A stretch of 64,000 nucleotides of DNA. It comes from Isoetes taiwanensis (Eukaryota > Streptophyta > Lycopodiopsida > Isoetales > Isoetaceae). Positions 32,200 to 44,412 of the stretch are shown one piece after another. A program made the translations under genes and the position numbers. The notes under the pieces were generated by a model that worked only from the letters and a program-made list of their open reading frames with translations, was not told the origin of the DNA and did no database searches. The DNA lies in NCBI GenBank assembly GCA_021234155.1, contig JAJEKV010000052.1, positions 4,879,606-4,943,605 of the forward strand, in the 5' to 3' direction. How positions within the stretch are numbered: the stretch's first letter is position 1; every line of letters starts with the position of its first letter.

Positions 32200-32460
32200 C
32201 AGGCCGAAAAGGCGGAAGGCGGAAGGCGAAAGAACTGGTCGGAGAGAAAACAATAGTTTCTTACGAAAGACAAACAACGAAACCAACAAAAAGACGGAAG
32301 GCGGAAGGCCGAAGACGGAAGGGCGTCAAGGCACCTCCGTGTCCCCTTCCCGCACTGGGGATATCTTGAGTGCGGAATAGATGGAGGGCCCATGCGGCCA
32401 GAGGGATGGATGGAGGATTTCATATGAGATGTATGACCGGGTATCGTATATTTAGTAGGA
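32200..32460 (+). repeat. Purine-rich ggcggaaggc repeats and a short spacer
   Basis: The words ggcggaaggcggaaggc and gacggaaggcggaaggc occur near 32210 and 32294. The remainder is unassigned and not coding. Confidence 0.4.
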
Positions 32461-32546
32461 AGCGTCACACATCTGATCTAACTTGGTTCCAATTTATTAT
32501 TTTCATATTATTTTGCATGTTTAAGTTCTGAATTCCTTGTGCATGC

Positions 32547-33290
32547 ATGCTGCCTATGCTACAAGAGATAAACTTCTTGATAAAGCTTGCTCACAACTGC
32601 ACTGTGTACATTCCAGAGTATATATATGCTAGGCAGATGGCATGCATCGTATTGGATTTTATGTACCCTATTAATGGCCCATATGATAAAGAGAAGTTTA
32701 TATTATATAATAACTTACTCGTTGTGGATGAGGATAAAAGCATTCTAGAGTTTGCTACCAATCACACTTTATATATAAAGGTCCACTCTCATTTAGTGCT
32801 GGTGATAATCTATGCTTTCAAGTTATATCTAAAATTTACTACATTTAATATTGGAATTTACAGATATATGCACCAAAGAAACGAATTCGAGGACATCTCT
32901 TATGACGACCTCCAGTAACCAAAGAAACATTTGCTAAAATCATTAATACTGTACGAAGAAATCTTCATGATATGGCATGTGTTGTGGCCAAGAAAATACG
33001 CGATCGTTTTTTAAGGGACGAGCTGCTACATGCAATGTCTATTGTGTATCCTTAGTTCTGGACGAACACCATAAGCGTTTAAAGCAGATTGACTTAAAAA
33101 GCAAGCTTTGCACTTTAAAGATCATTTCTGTGAGACTGCAAACATCATAGATGGGAATGCATTGCTGGAACAATCACAATGCTTTGGAGAAACAATGTGG
33201 CCTCAATGTGTCGGGTTAGAGAAGCCTAAAAAGTTTGGTTCAATAACTAGACTTTGGATGTTTTTTAGTAATAGCTAGTTTCTTTAAGAC
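32547..33290 (+). pseudogene. Transposase-like remnant, possibly hAT
   Basis: A frame at 32547-32918 (start MLPMLQEINFLIKLAHNC) is followed in shifted frames by FAKIINTVRRNLHDMAC, KIRDRFLRDELLHAMSIVYP (to about 33055) and HFCETANIIDGNALLEQ (to about 33190). Together they look like one protein broken by at least two stops or frameshifts. The helical pattern and words like VRRNLHD and LHAMSIVYPxFW resemble plant hAT-derived transposases, but no DDE residues can be named. Confidence 0.35.
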
Positions 33291-35260
33291 CGAATGCCAG
33301 AGTATTTCAGGCTTGTTCGTTTATGCCCGACCATGATTCTAGGCTCAGTAAAGGATAAACAAGTTTTTAGCACCATGAATTATATGAAGAATAAGGTCAG
33401 GAATATGCATAATAATATATAAATGTCAACACATTTGTGTTGAATTTGGTCCATTTTTGTTTTAATAGCTACATACATGTGCTTCAAACATAGATACATA
33501 AGCCAATTTAGTGTGTTTTAAGTGAAGTCATGATTGTCCAGTGTAGAACCATATTTGCTCAAAAGCACGCTTCTTAAAGATATCAGCTTAACTCTATTAA
33601 GACCAAGATGACTGTGAAACTGGATATGGAAAGGAACAATTTTCAGTATAGAAAAGATATGGATCTAAACAAATGGATTAATCATTCACATACAATATGA
33701 AAATGGCACCATAAGTGGAATACGTGTTTGGATCATGGATAGTTCTGATATATTAAAATCAGCATGTTTATAGCCTTTGGCCATTATCTTCTGCACCTTT
33801 GTTTCTGGAGCTTCAATATCATTCACTTTCTAATAAAGTTTTTCCTGTTATAACAAAATCTGGAATATAAACTCATGAAAAGAGAAAAGGTTGCTTATGT
33901 AAATGCTACAACAATATTATCAATATAGCATAGAACTTTCTCTCTATCTTTGTCTTTGTTCAGCTTCTAACCTGCAAGAAAATTAGTCAACGTTTTTTTA
34001 ACAATATTAGTGTCCATGGACTTGAAATCATAATAAATGTCATAAGTTGCTTACCATCTAAGCCAAACAGGGGAAATAAGTTCAAAACTCTAACAAACAA
34101 TGGACAATTGTCCAGCTCCAAATATAACATATAGCAGCTCATACCTCTGGATAGATCTTCAAGTCTATGCCACTTGTCAATAATTTAAGGAAAATTAAAC
34201 TTACCTAATTGCTATTATTCTTGTAATTAGTGCACAATAGCAATGATCTCTGTCTGAGCTACTACAATTTTATCTCCATGAAAGCCACTAAGTAAGGCAC
34301 CTCATAGTGGTACGTGCTCCAACCTATTCTTACCACAGTTCACATGGACAATTGTCACTCAACATAGGCACATTTCGATTACACATAAAAACCCTCTGAA
34401 CATAGATCTGACTGTCTCAAATCTTGAAAACCTATGCTATATGGCAAAGTAATGAATTCACATCGGATTTCACACAATTCATATTGACAATCTATGGAGG
34501 ACATTCATGACATATACTACCACAAACCTATGGGGAATTTTTTGATGCAGGCTGATCAGGGTCTATTTACATAGTCTGTAAGATGATTGATATCACTGTG
34601 ATCTAGCCTCTAACAATACATCTACAAAAAACAATAAATTAGTTCATAGCAATATTAGACAGCATACAATTGTTCTTCTACGTCTCCTCTTCTACCTCTC
34701 CTTTGTAAACAGAAGATGCATATTCTTGCAGAAATGCCATTGTCTGGACATCCAAATAAGCTTTTTAAGTTCTCTAGATGTTATTGACCATCCACGATAG
34801 TTGGATCAAAACTTTTCAAATCATTGGAAATAGAAGATGCACAACTTCCAGGCATCTTTTTATTGTCAGTCTGATTTTTTCCAACATTACTGAGATAAAG
34901 AAAATCTATTGTATGGAATGCATCTGCTATAGCTTGTCTTGCTCTGCTAGATAACATCTAATCCATCTCACAGATAGATATCGTGATGGATTTGAGAGGC
35001 CTATGGAATTTTTTTCGGCAATAGCCTAAACAGATGAAACCTTCTATTCGCATGTATGAAACCATCACATACACAAATATTACTTCTGCAGTAGCCATGT
35101 AGAAAATGTATTTTTCTGCATATGCTAGTGTCTATGTGTTACTTTAAGATGATTAATCTATGCTATAAAGCCTGTCTGAGAGACACCCGCATAGTTAAAA
35201 TCTACATCAAAGTCTTAACTCACCTCATTTTCCTATGAAGATTTCGATTACAAAAAGGTG
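33291..35260. other. AT-rich spacer, nothing recognised
   Basis: I see no frame above about 60 codons with a believable product, no TIRs and no LTR ends. Composition is uniform and AT-rich. Confidence 0.5.
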
Positions 35261-35261
35261 G

Positions 35262-35690
35262 ATATGTCAGAATCTTGTTTGATCATCTAGAATCAAATGC
35301 TCTGCCACCTCAGATCTTCATTTCAATGGCCAAAATATCACTGAATATCTGCAATGAATGTAAAGCAAAGATACAATTATCCAAAGTATGTCAGAATTTT
35401 GTTCGATCATCTAGAATCAAATGTTCTGCCACCGCAGATCAGAAGTAAAGATTTACCTTATACAGCTTATAGAAAAGAGCAGATCATTCTCCTAGATGCT
35501 TCTTCACTAAAAGATCTGTGCGTGAAAGACAAATCCATTAAACAAAGGCATTCCCTCAATTTGTGGAATGGATCCACATTTTTTGAATCTATCAAAAGAA
35601 AATATACCAGCTCACACTGACCTATGCAAGCATGTCCCTGAATCTAAGAAATGAAAATACATCAACTCACACTAATCTATGCAAGCTGAT
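35262..35690 (+). repeat. Local duplications
   Basis: About 52 bp around gatcatctagaatcaaatg occur at 35265-35317 and 35387-35440 with few changes. A second pair (ctcacact-a/g-atctatgcaagc with preceding gaaaatac) is at 35595-35630 and 35648-35685. Short plus-strand frames across them are not recognised. Confidence 0.55.
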
Positions 35691-35930
35691 TGCACTCTTT
35701 ATCTTATGCTTAAATCATTAGAGGTAACATATGATGCACTTGAAAGCAACCCAGCAGTCCTCCTTATCAAAATATTACCTGGCTGGAGCAATGAGACCTG
35801 GGGCTGGAATAACCTTGGCATAACTGCAAGAAAATCCATGAAACTCCACGTAAGGATCCCACCAGAGAAGCAGCTCATGTCTTTGACATGGATATGTAGC
35901 AAAATAACAGGGGGTTCCAGGGGGATTTGA
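35679..35930 (+). CDS. Unidentified 83-codon frame, doubtful
   Basis: The frame carries LEVTYDALESNPAVLLIKI and a Trp-rich stretch (GWSNETWGWNNLG). No family is recognised and no neighbour supports it. It may be a fragment of an older element. Confidence 0.15.
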   Translation: MQADCTLYLMLKSLEVTYDALESNPAVLLIKILPGWSNETWGWNNLGITARKSMKLHVRIPPEKQLMSLTWICSKITGGSRGI

Positions 35931-36027
35931 TATAGATATAATTCTTGAAACCGTAGACCATATCCCTACAACAATTCAATGGGTTATTATAAAAAAAAAC
36001 ATAGATTTAAGATAAAAAATAGTCACA

Positions 36028-36100
36028 TTAGCTCACTGGTTAGATTGGTTAAAGTAGTCGTATTAGGACATTGAGTTATTTTGGTAGAGGTTCGAATCCC
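36028..36100 (+). repeat. tRNA-derived SINE head or tRNA pseudogene
   Basis: TTAGCTCACTGGTTAGA is a good box A and AGGTTCGAATCCCCG a very good box B. The spacing (about 45 bp) and order fit a tRNA-derived promoter, but no acceptor stem closes and the middle does not form a normal anticodon arm. Confidence 0.6.
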
Positions 36101-36214
36101 CGTATTTCATATTCTAAAAGCTTAAGCCAAACCGTATAGAGGCTCGATATACCATCAAAACCTTAGGCAAACTCGTATTCGACATCTTAAAATCATAGGC
36201 GTCCCCAATCATAA

Positions 36215-36520
36215 TTGAGCATAATCGAAACGAGAGGTGTCAAGAAGCTCCAACATACAGTCTGGGCCATAGGATTGACAGATCCGACGACTGTGGTAGT
36301 CCAGGGTGGTAGTCCTGGGTTAAATGGCCATTTCAAATCTAGTAATTTCTTCTGCTCCAAAACATGGGCAACAACAAAACCTCCTATGCTTCTTGAACGA
36401 TTCCTTCTCAAGGGTCTTGCATGCATAGCATGCAACCCAGCCATGAGAGAAGGACTTAAGGATTTGCATGCAACCAAGGAGCACCTAAATTCTGCAGCTC
36501 ACACGCCGGATTGGCATTAG
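36215..36520 (+). CDS. Possible zinc-finger fragment, unidentified
   Basis: A 101-residue frame reads NGHFKSSNFFCSKTWA and later CIACNPAMREGLKDLHATKEHLNSAAH. The C..C and H...H spacing resembles a BED-type finger of hAT transposases, and a hAT-like remnant lies 3 kb upstream. This is a guess. Confidence 0.25.
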   Translation: MSIIETRGVKKLQHTVWAIGLTDPTTVVVQGGSPGLNGHFKSSNFFCSKTWATTKPPMLLERFLLKGLACIACNPAMREGLKDLHATKEHLNSAAHTPDWH

Positions 36521-37723
36521 CAGTAAGCCTGCTTACTTAAAACGGGACCAAAACGTGGCTCCCATGCCGTGCCCATGCGACCAAAAATTGGGGATGGATA
36601 GTCCTCCATGTAGTTGAATTTCGAGATCATGAAAAGCCACAACCCGATTTTTGGAATCCTACGAAATTTTCCGTTAGGCAAAAACCCCCACAACCTTAGA
36701 AAACTAACCTGACAAAAAAATTCCAAAAAGTTTTCCACTTGACGGAAAAACCAAATTTAAACAATAGGATTTGAAGGCATCAAAGGAAGTTGTACAAGTT
36801 TTATTTTTTATTTAAGTGATTATCGATGGCATGGTGGATGTGCTGACCTAGAAAGGCAGCAGCACCCCATGACCTATATAACAAGTGATGAAAAAATATA
36901 AGTGATGTGAAGGGGATGGAGCGCCATACCAGGCAGTAGAGCAAGGATGCCACTGATCTGGATGGGATTTGCCACTCTATGATTGATAAAGATGGAGTGA
37001 TGTTAGAAGTTTTTAGTATTTCTTTGCCTTGGAAGACTTCTATAAAGACTTGAAGACATTTTGACATTGGATTTTTGTTAAGTTGTGATGCTATTTTGAG
37101 GACCAAGTTGAAGACATGAAGATCAAAGAAAAGATTTTTGAAGAATTCATCGGGACGATGAATAATCTTCGGGGGGAATACTGTTGTGTGTTTTATCTTG
37201 ACTATTTTTGCATGATCTGCTTAAATTGGTGAATGTGTGCATAAATGGAGAACAATATGGGTATAATGTGGAGAAAATGTAAAAAATGTGCAAATATTGC
37301 GGAGGAAGCATTTATGATATACTGAAGTGGAATCTATAGACTTAAAGGAGTATTAAAGTCCTTAAGAAATATTTTCAATGGTTGACATTCTGATGATGTA
37401 TCATGAATCTCGAAGAGCATGTAGTTGCAAGGAGTTTAGATGGCCTAGATTTGATGTTGAGTTGGCAAGATCTAGTGAACTGATCTTGGAATTTGGATCT
37501 AAGGTTGAGATCTGCCTAGATCTGATGGCTAGGATCAAGTGCAGTTTTGTATAAGATAGCCAAAATTCGTGTAGAAGAGAGGCCCAATTTTGGAAGATGA
37601 CATCTGGGCAAAGTTCTTGAAGTTGTGAGTATCTTTCTTGATCAGTTGAATATTATTATGTTGAAGTATGATATTTTGAGTATGATTAAGTGATTCTGTT
37701 GAACTTTATCTCAACTTCTCAAA
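36521..37723. other. Spacer with a possible LTR edge
   Basis: There is no gene. At 37172-37182 a purine run (cggggggaata) is followed by ctgttgtgtg, which would suit a polypurine tract and LTR start, but no partner LTR is visible in the window. The preceding 150 bp (gaagac, aagatttttgaag words) are purine-rich. Confidence 0.3.
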
Positions 37724-38023
37724 CGGAGGCAGATCACCACAGTCTCAGATGGTACCTTGATGCATGCTTCCTTAGTAAGCTATGGGATGCCAACACCCTT
37801 GAATAGGTCAAGATGGCACATTATCAACGCCACATAAATCCCAGGTTGGAGCGGGGCCCGCAATGCTACCTGCGGACTCATCTACCCATGAAAAAGCGCA
37901 GATCCATTGCCTCTATCCGCACAGGTGCACACCATCTCCAAATTGAGACAGGGAGATGGGTTGGGGAGCTGCGTCAGGAGAGGCTTTGTCAACACTGCCA
38001 GGTTGGAGCTGTGGAAGACGAAT
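37724..38023 (+). pseudogene. Fragment of a family B LINE ORF2 C-terminus
   Basis: The plus-strand frame reads YQRHINPRLERGPQCYLRTH, IASIRTGAHHLQIETGRW and RLCQHCQVGAVEDE. This matches the C-terminal region of both minus-strand LINEs nearby. It stops abruptly at VEDE, exactly where the next LINE's tail begins, so it was cut by that insertion. Confidence 0.8.
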
Positions 38024-38220
38024 GAATAGAATAGATTTTTTAACGTCCACGGAGACCAATAGGTCATGGGACCCATACAATGGGCTAGTACAATCATTAC
38101 TACTAGGATTAAAAAACCCCTGCCTCGAAAGGTTTTCAAGGGAAAAACCTTTGCAGTAATGATGATACTAGACAATCGGAGATAATGACTGCCGAGGGCT
38201 CAGTAATTGAAGACGTTCAT

Positions 38221-39687
38221 CTAGAATAATGCCAAGTCATGCACAGATGGTGCTCTGAGAAGTTGTGGAAGCGTGGAATGGAATGCTAAGGTCAAAAAAT
38301 GATTTCGGACTATCTCAAAAGCAGGGCAACTCAGAAGAGTATGGCTTTCATCTTCAATAACCTGTAACTGGCAATAGGTACATAGTCTCGCTTCTCGCGG
38401 CAATTGCGGCCGCTCCCATCTACCTGTCTCAATCCGTAGCCTGTGGGACCCCGTGCGAATTGATGCAATAGCTACAAGCTTGTTCCTGGACAATGACGCA
38501 AGCAAATAAGCTTGGGGCCCTGGTGCCAAGGTGGGATTTATGTGTGCATGATAATGACCAGTTTTCACTTGGTCCAAGGTAACTGCATCCCATATCTTTT
38601 GAGAAAAATGGCCATTGAGATATTGTTGCAAAATCTCAGGATCAGAACTGGCAAGCATCAGGCAGTGCTCTGGTTGCACAGCCCAGCGGGCAAACCATGT
38701 AGTGCAATGCTCTTTCCAACATCGTTTCAAACGCTGAGGAGATTCAGCCATGGCAAGTGCAAGAATAGGATACCTATCATCATCCATGTGGTGCACCTTG
38801 CAGATATAGTGGAGATGGCGCTTCATGGCAGAATGTTGAAGAGGCCTAGCATAGGGCACCGTTGTTTTAACTTCGAGGCTGTAAGTGAGAAAGGACTTTT
38901 GCACCCGCTCCAAGCTCTCCCAAGCACTAGCACTAATGGCAGGCCCCCATACTTCAGAACCATACAGTAAAACAGGCTCTATCAAAGCCCGAAACAAGTG
39001 GGCTTTCCGTGGCCAATCATGAATTTCTGCACGAAAACAATTGTTTTGCATTGCATAGAGTGCTCTCCATCCAGCAGCCACCCGCTTGGTAATACACTGT
39101 TCCCAAAGTGTGTTCTTACAGAATTCCACACCAAGATACTTGTAGCTATCTACAACTTCAACTTCGCGGCTATCATAGTGCATAGTGGGAACATTGTGAC
39201 GAGAAGGTTGAACTACCAAAAGCTTGGTCTTTTGGAGATTAACACGCAGACCTGTGTTCTCACAAAAACTGTGCAGAGCATGTAAATGTTGCTGCATACT
39301 AGCAGCGGTATGTGCCTGAATCGAAACATCATCAGCATACATAAGTTGCCTAATGATATAGTGTGCCAAATGTGGACCTCCGCCGCCATGATTATCAAGC
39401 CATTCTTCCAATTGATCAATGTACAAGCCAAAGAGTGTAGGAGATAAAGGGCAACCCTGACGAACTCCAATATTGCTAGTGATTTGAGTACCTGATGCTG
39501 GAAATTTAGCAAAAACCCTTTCATAAAGCCGATAAACTGCATTTTGAAGATCTTGTGGAACCCCAAGTGCCTGCAAGCGCTGCCAAAGAAGCTCGCATGG
39601 TACTGTATCAAAAGCAGAAATAAAATCCACAACGCATATATAGAGGTCTTGTTTCAAACTTCGACTATGTTCAATAAGCATGCGCAA
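38221..39687 (-). pseudogene. LINE-B reverse transcriptase, main open frame
   Basis: 488 codons are open. The frame holds CVVDFISAFDTVPCELLWQR, GVRQGCPLSPTLFGLYIDQL, YADDVSIQAH (catalytic DD), DSYKYLGVEF, and a C-terminal RTGSHRLRIETGRW with CTYCQ...H...C. All RT motifs from the first aspartate on are intact. The N-terminal RT part is in another frame (39976-39671), so the copy is inactive unless a single indel there is an error. Confidence 0.85.
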
Positions 39688-40695
39688 TGTGAAAATATGG
39701 TGTATTGTAGAATGGCATGGGACAAAAGCCTGCCTGTCCTACAGCACGTACACCAGTATGTTCTGCCCATGATGTCAACTGCTTCTCAGTAAGATTGGCT
39801 AAGAGCTTTGAAAATATGGAACTTACCATGATCATGCGATAATTAGAAGGGTCATGCTTATCACCTGCTTTGTAAATTGGTAGGACCTTACCGACAGTCC
39901 AAGTTTCTGGCAAGCCTTCTTGCAAAGCTTGATTTAAAAGAGTAGTGATGATTGGAAGCAATAGCGGACCCCCCATTTAAGCAATTCTGCTTGCAAACCT
40001 TGAAGATCAGGAGACTTGCCATTAGATAGATGCCGCAGTCCTTCTTTTACTTCCTCCTCTGTGAATTGAAGAATATCACCCACCAAAGGAGGCACAGAAT
40101 TAAGGACCCCAGGATGATTATATAAGTGGACCAATCACTCATCCCATTGCTGCATAGAAATATGTCCAAGGGTAGGAGGTGGTCGATATAATATTTTGCG
40201 CCAGAAGGTCCGAGGCGCACGTAGCAGTAATTCAAACATTTGCTTCTGATGCTCAGCGACAAAGCGTGCCTTCTTGCATTTCAAAACACTTATAATTCTG
40301 AATGGCATTATGTCGCGTATCTGGCTCAACTATCATTCGCAAGTGTTTTTTAAGCTGCTTGCAGTATTCATCAAACCAGGCATTTCTAGGAAAGGATTTC
40401 CTACCAGCATGAGCAACCCCAGAAGTGCGTGTACCAAAGCAAGAGACAACAGAAGTAAGCAAAGCATCAGCAAATGCTGCATTACGCTCTTGAAGAGTTG
40501 GGTAATCCAAAATACCTGCAAGCGCAGGAGCTAATGTCTGTGCATATTCAAAAAATCTAGAATAAGTCAAGCGAATGCGAGGTGCAGGAGCCTGGATAGC
40601 AATGGGTATCGAAGAGGTGGAAGCTGCCACTTTAATGACAAATAAAGTGGATAGTGATCAGATTTTATCTCCTCATCTCAATACCACACCCTTCA
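39671..40695 (-). pseudogene. LINE-B RT N-terminus and endonuclease end, frames broken
   Basis: Frame 39976-39671 reads LPETWTVGKVLPIYKAGDKH and NYRMIMVSSIFSKLLANL, the first RT block. Frame 40134-39934 has LRHLSNGKSPDLQGLQAELL. Frames 40329-40135 and 40630-40253 form the linker after the endonuclease. At least four indels divide them. Confidence 0.7.
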
Positions 40696-40808
40696 GAGTT
40701 GCCCGGCATACGATGTCATTAATCTCGAATAAAGCTTATGAATTGGTGCAATAAATTATGATGGAATGATTAGGTGGTGATGTATGATGCCAGTAGAGTG
40801 AGGCTTAG

Positions 40809-40861
40809 CCTGTCTCATATACTTTGAGATTTGCTTTGGGTTCTATTTGGAGATAGGTGCG
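40809..40861 (+). pseudogene. ABCC/MRP transporter exon, left part
   Basis: From an acceptor-like ttag at 40805-40808 the frame gives CLIYFEICFGFYLEIGA and continues, without the inserted element, into ILQTVAWLFISFVTVQ at 53259. The five bases gtgcg (40857-40861) recur at 53254-53258 as the target duplication. A stop at 40799-40801 lies outside the proposed exon. The exon start is inferred. Confidence 0.55.
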
Positions 40862-42562
40862 TGTTGACCCACAAGGGGTCAACATAACATGTTTGGTCCT
40901 AGCACAAGTCACCCACTTATCCGATCCAGGGAAAAACAGAGACTTATTTGAAATTCAAGCAGCAATTGACTTAAAATTGGAGGACACCAGCTGAACACAA
41001 CATTTCTTCAACAACGCAGTAGTTCACAAGATAAAAGAACTGGATGTAATTAGCTCAAGAAGTCGGTGAAGTTTCGGAGCCGTTAAGTTCGAGGAGCACT
41101 TTTGAAGTTAAGTTCGAGGAGCACTTTTGAAGGGAAACAGGTATGGTTGTGAGGTCATTATTGAGTCCATGCTGGCTAGATTATCTACATGTCTCCATGA
41201 TCTCCTGTTCCTCCTTGTCCACATTATCTTGCTAAAATAATTTATCCTTTCTTCATTCCTTCAATTAACAAGCAGTAGTCTTAAAGCAATTACCCTTATG
41301 TCACCATTTCACGCAAAAGGTCGCTTGACTTGCCACAAAAGGATCATATATATATCTATATCTTTTTTATCCATATCCCACCACCATCAACAGTAGTCAT
41401 GATGAAGGGAACTGAATACGAAAATGCAAAAAAAGATGCAGGAAACATCTACTCGCTAATGAGTGTTCTTGTTATATTTGGAGCACTAATCTTGACAGAA
41501 AAGAAAAATAGGTCACCAAGGGACTCGCCCATTATTATCGGGCGGAGGCTAGAGTTCATTTACCTTTTCCATATTCCCTTTTATGCCCCTTGGTTGCACC
41601 ACTGCCCATGTAATGGACATATGCTATATTTTCTCGTCAGATCAAACATAAAGCCCAATGGTTTTCGGTTTTCCCTCACAAATAGCCCAATGGTTTTCCA
41701 TCACAAATTTTATTTTTCCATATGCTATGGCTACATGTAGATGTTTAGTCAGCATGGGCCAAGAATGGCTTCGAAACCAAAATCTGAAACCCTAATGCTA
41801 TGGTCAAGCCACAAGCCCACGATGCTAAAGATGGAAACCGTTCTTCAATGTTCTATGCCATCTCGGTTGCTTCCGCGGCCGGTTTTTGCGGGTAATTTCG
41901 GCAATGATAGAGGCACCGCACATGAGATTCATTGGATTCCAAGTCCGGAGGTATAAAAGAAGAAAACCGAGGCATGTTCCATGGCTCGGGGAAAAACAAT
42001 AGCTCTGTGAGTGCGATCATCTTATCAAATTATTATATTGTGATTCTTGAGTTTTATTTCTGAATTGAATTGCATATCTGATTTATGGGATTCATTCGAT
42101 CTTGACCATTGAAGATGAAGAACAATTTTACGGGTTTATTATTGCAGAAGGAAACGAGTATATCTTTGGTCTGAAAGATCTTGGCAAAGCTTGTGAGCGG
42201 AGGGCAATCTACTGCTTACAAACGTAAGGAAGGTTGAAGATATTCACAAAGTGCTACTCTACATTTAATGACCAGATTTTGCACATACTGATTTATGGGA
42301 TTCATTCAGCCTTGACCATTGAAGATGAAGAACAATTTTCACGGGTTTTATTATTGCGAGAAGCCCGGCGGTATATCTTTGGTCTAAAAGATCTTGATGT
42401 CAGAAAGCTTGTGAGCGGGGAGGGCAACCTGCGCTATATATAGCGTAAGGAAGGTTGAAGATATTCACAAGGTGCTCCTCTACATTTAATGTCTGATTTG
42501 TGTCCTTTATGTATTTGAATGTTGAAGAACTATGTTGAAAAATCTGGAAGCATGTATAAAAT
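40862..42562 (+). repeat. Inverted extra LTR copy at the left edge
   Basis: This is the reverse complement of most of the 5' LTR. It starts with the LTR's first bases (TGTTGACCC, in a 9-bp-arm palindrome at 40862-40884) and ends at gcatgtataaaat. By eye its outer part (40862-41700) is closer to the 5' LTR at 51370-53253 than to the adjacent LTR. A TATA box is at 41952-41958. Confidence 0.8.
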
Positions 42563-44412
42563 AAATGTACAAATTGTACTAATTTAAGATCTTAAACCAG
42601 ATCCAAGAATTTTCAAGAGCAATAATACATGTACATGGACACACCCATGGATTTATCTATTTACAATAGAGGAATCCATGGGTGTGTCCAAAACTTGGAT
42701 CATAAGATCTTAAATCTTGAATGAATTTTATACATGCTTCCAAAATTTTTCAACATAGTTCTTCAACATTCAAATACATAAAGGACAAAGAATCGTACAT
42801 TAAATGTAGAGGAGCACCTTGTGAATATCTTCAACCTTCCTTACAGCTTATATATAAGGTTGCCCTCCTCGTGGGCAATAAGCCAGCAATCTTTTAGACC
42901 AAAGATATACCGCCTACTTCAATAATAAAACCTGAACTGAAATTGTTCTTCATCTTCAATGGTCAAGGCCGAATGAATCCCATAAATCAGATGTGCAAAA
43001 TCGGGTCATTAAATGTAGAGTAGCACTTTGTGAACATCTTCAACCTTCCTTACGCTTGTAGCGTAGATTGCCCTCCTGCGCTCACAAGCTTTCAGCCAAG
43101 ATCTTCGCACTCAAAGATATAATCGCTTCCTTCGCGCAATAATAAAACCTCGTGAAAATTGTTCTTCATCTTCAATGGTCAAGACCTAATGAATCCCATA
43201 AATCAGATATGCAATTCAATTCGTAAATAAAACTCAAGAATCACAATATAATAATTTGATAAGATGATCGCACTCACACAGCTATTGTTTTTCCCCGAGC
43301 CGGAACATGCCTCTCTTTCTTCCTTTTATACCTCCGCACTTGAATCCAATGAATCTCATGTGCGTGCCTCTATCATTGCCGAAATTACCTCAAGAAAACC
43401 GCCGAAGCAATCGAGATGGTATAGAACATTGAAGAACGGGCTTTCCATCTTTAGCATCGTGGGTTTGTGGCTTGACCATAGCATTAGGGTTTCAGATTTT
43501 TTGGTTTCGGTTTATTCTTGGCCCATGCGACTAAACATCTACATGTAGCCATAGCATATGGAAAAATAAAATTTGTGATGGAAAACCATTGGGCTATTTG
43601 TGAGGGAAAACCGAAAACCATTGGGCTTTATGTTTGACTCGACGAGAAAATATAGCATATGTCCATTACATGGGCAGTGGTGCAAACCAAGGGGCATAAA
43701 AGGGAATATGGAAAAGGTAAATGGAACTCTAGCCTCCGCCCCGATAATAATGGCGAGTCCCTTGGTGACCTATTTTTCTTTTCTCTCACAAGATTAGTGC
43801 TCCAAATATAACAAGAACACTCATTAGCGAGTAGATGTTTCCTGATCTTTTTGCATTTTCAGATTCAGGCCCTTCATCATGACTACCGTTGATGGTGGTG
43901 GGATATGGATAAAAAGATATAGATATATATATGATCCTTTTGTGGCAAGTCAAGCCTTTTGCGTGAAATGGTGACATAAGGGTAATTGCTTTAAGACTAC
44001 CGCTTGTTAATTGAAGGAATGAAGAAAGGATAAATTATTTTAGCAAGATAATGTGGACAAGGAAGAACAGAGATCATGGAGACATGTAGATAATCTAGCC
44101 AGGATGGACTCAATAATGACCTCACAACCATACCTGCTTCCTTCAAAAAGTGCTCCTCGAACTTAACTTCAAAAGTGCTCCTCGAACTTAACGGGTTCAA
44201 ACTTCACCGACTTTTGAGCTAATTACATCCAGCTTTTTATCTTGTGAACTACCATAAGAAACTCAAGAAATGTTGTGTTCAGCTGGTGTCCTCCAATTTT
44301 AAGTCAATTGCTGCTTGAATTTCAAATAAGTCTCTGTTTTTCCCTGGATCGGATAAGTGGGTGACTTGTGCTAGGACCAAACATGTTATGTTGACCCCTT
44401 GTGGGTCAACAT
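42563..44412 (-). repeat. 3' LTR of the Tat-like element
   Basis: It has the same orientation as 51370-53253 and starts (minus strand) at TGTTGACCC, 44412. It differs from the 5' LTR at many small places and contains a 15-bp inverted copy of ggacacacccatgga (42638-42652) at about 42672-42686 where the other LTR has unrelated sequence. Confidence 0.8.

Larger units (their letters stand above)
38024..40695 (-). mobile_element. Second minus-strand family B LINE, 5'-truncated
   Basis: The tail is at 38024-38040 (minus strand ...ctattctattcattc) and the 5' edge near 40690, just inside the endonuclease (EIKSDHYPLYLSL). Its 3' UTR shares words with the LINE at 26.6 kb (ctccgtgga-g/c-gt and an ggaaaaaccttt-like stretch). 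It lies between a LINE fragment of its own family and the ABCC-like exon. Confidence 0.8.

Noticed and set aside
36028-36100. A functional tRNA gene
   Set aside because: Box A and B are good, but there is no closing acceptor stem and no normal anticodon arm.
37172-37190. A further LTR element starting at 37183
   Set aside because: A purine run followed by TGTTG is suggestive, but there is no partner LTR, PBS or coding support in the window.
41330-41956. Plus-strand open frames in 41.3-42 kb as genes
   Set aside because: They lie wholly within an LTR copy, are not conserved in the other two copies, and carry no motif.
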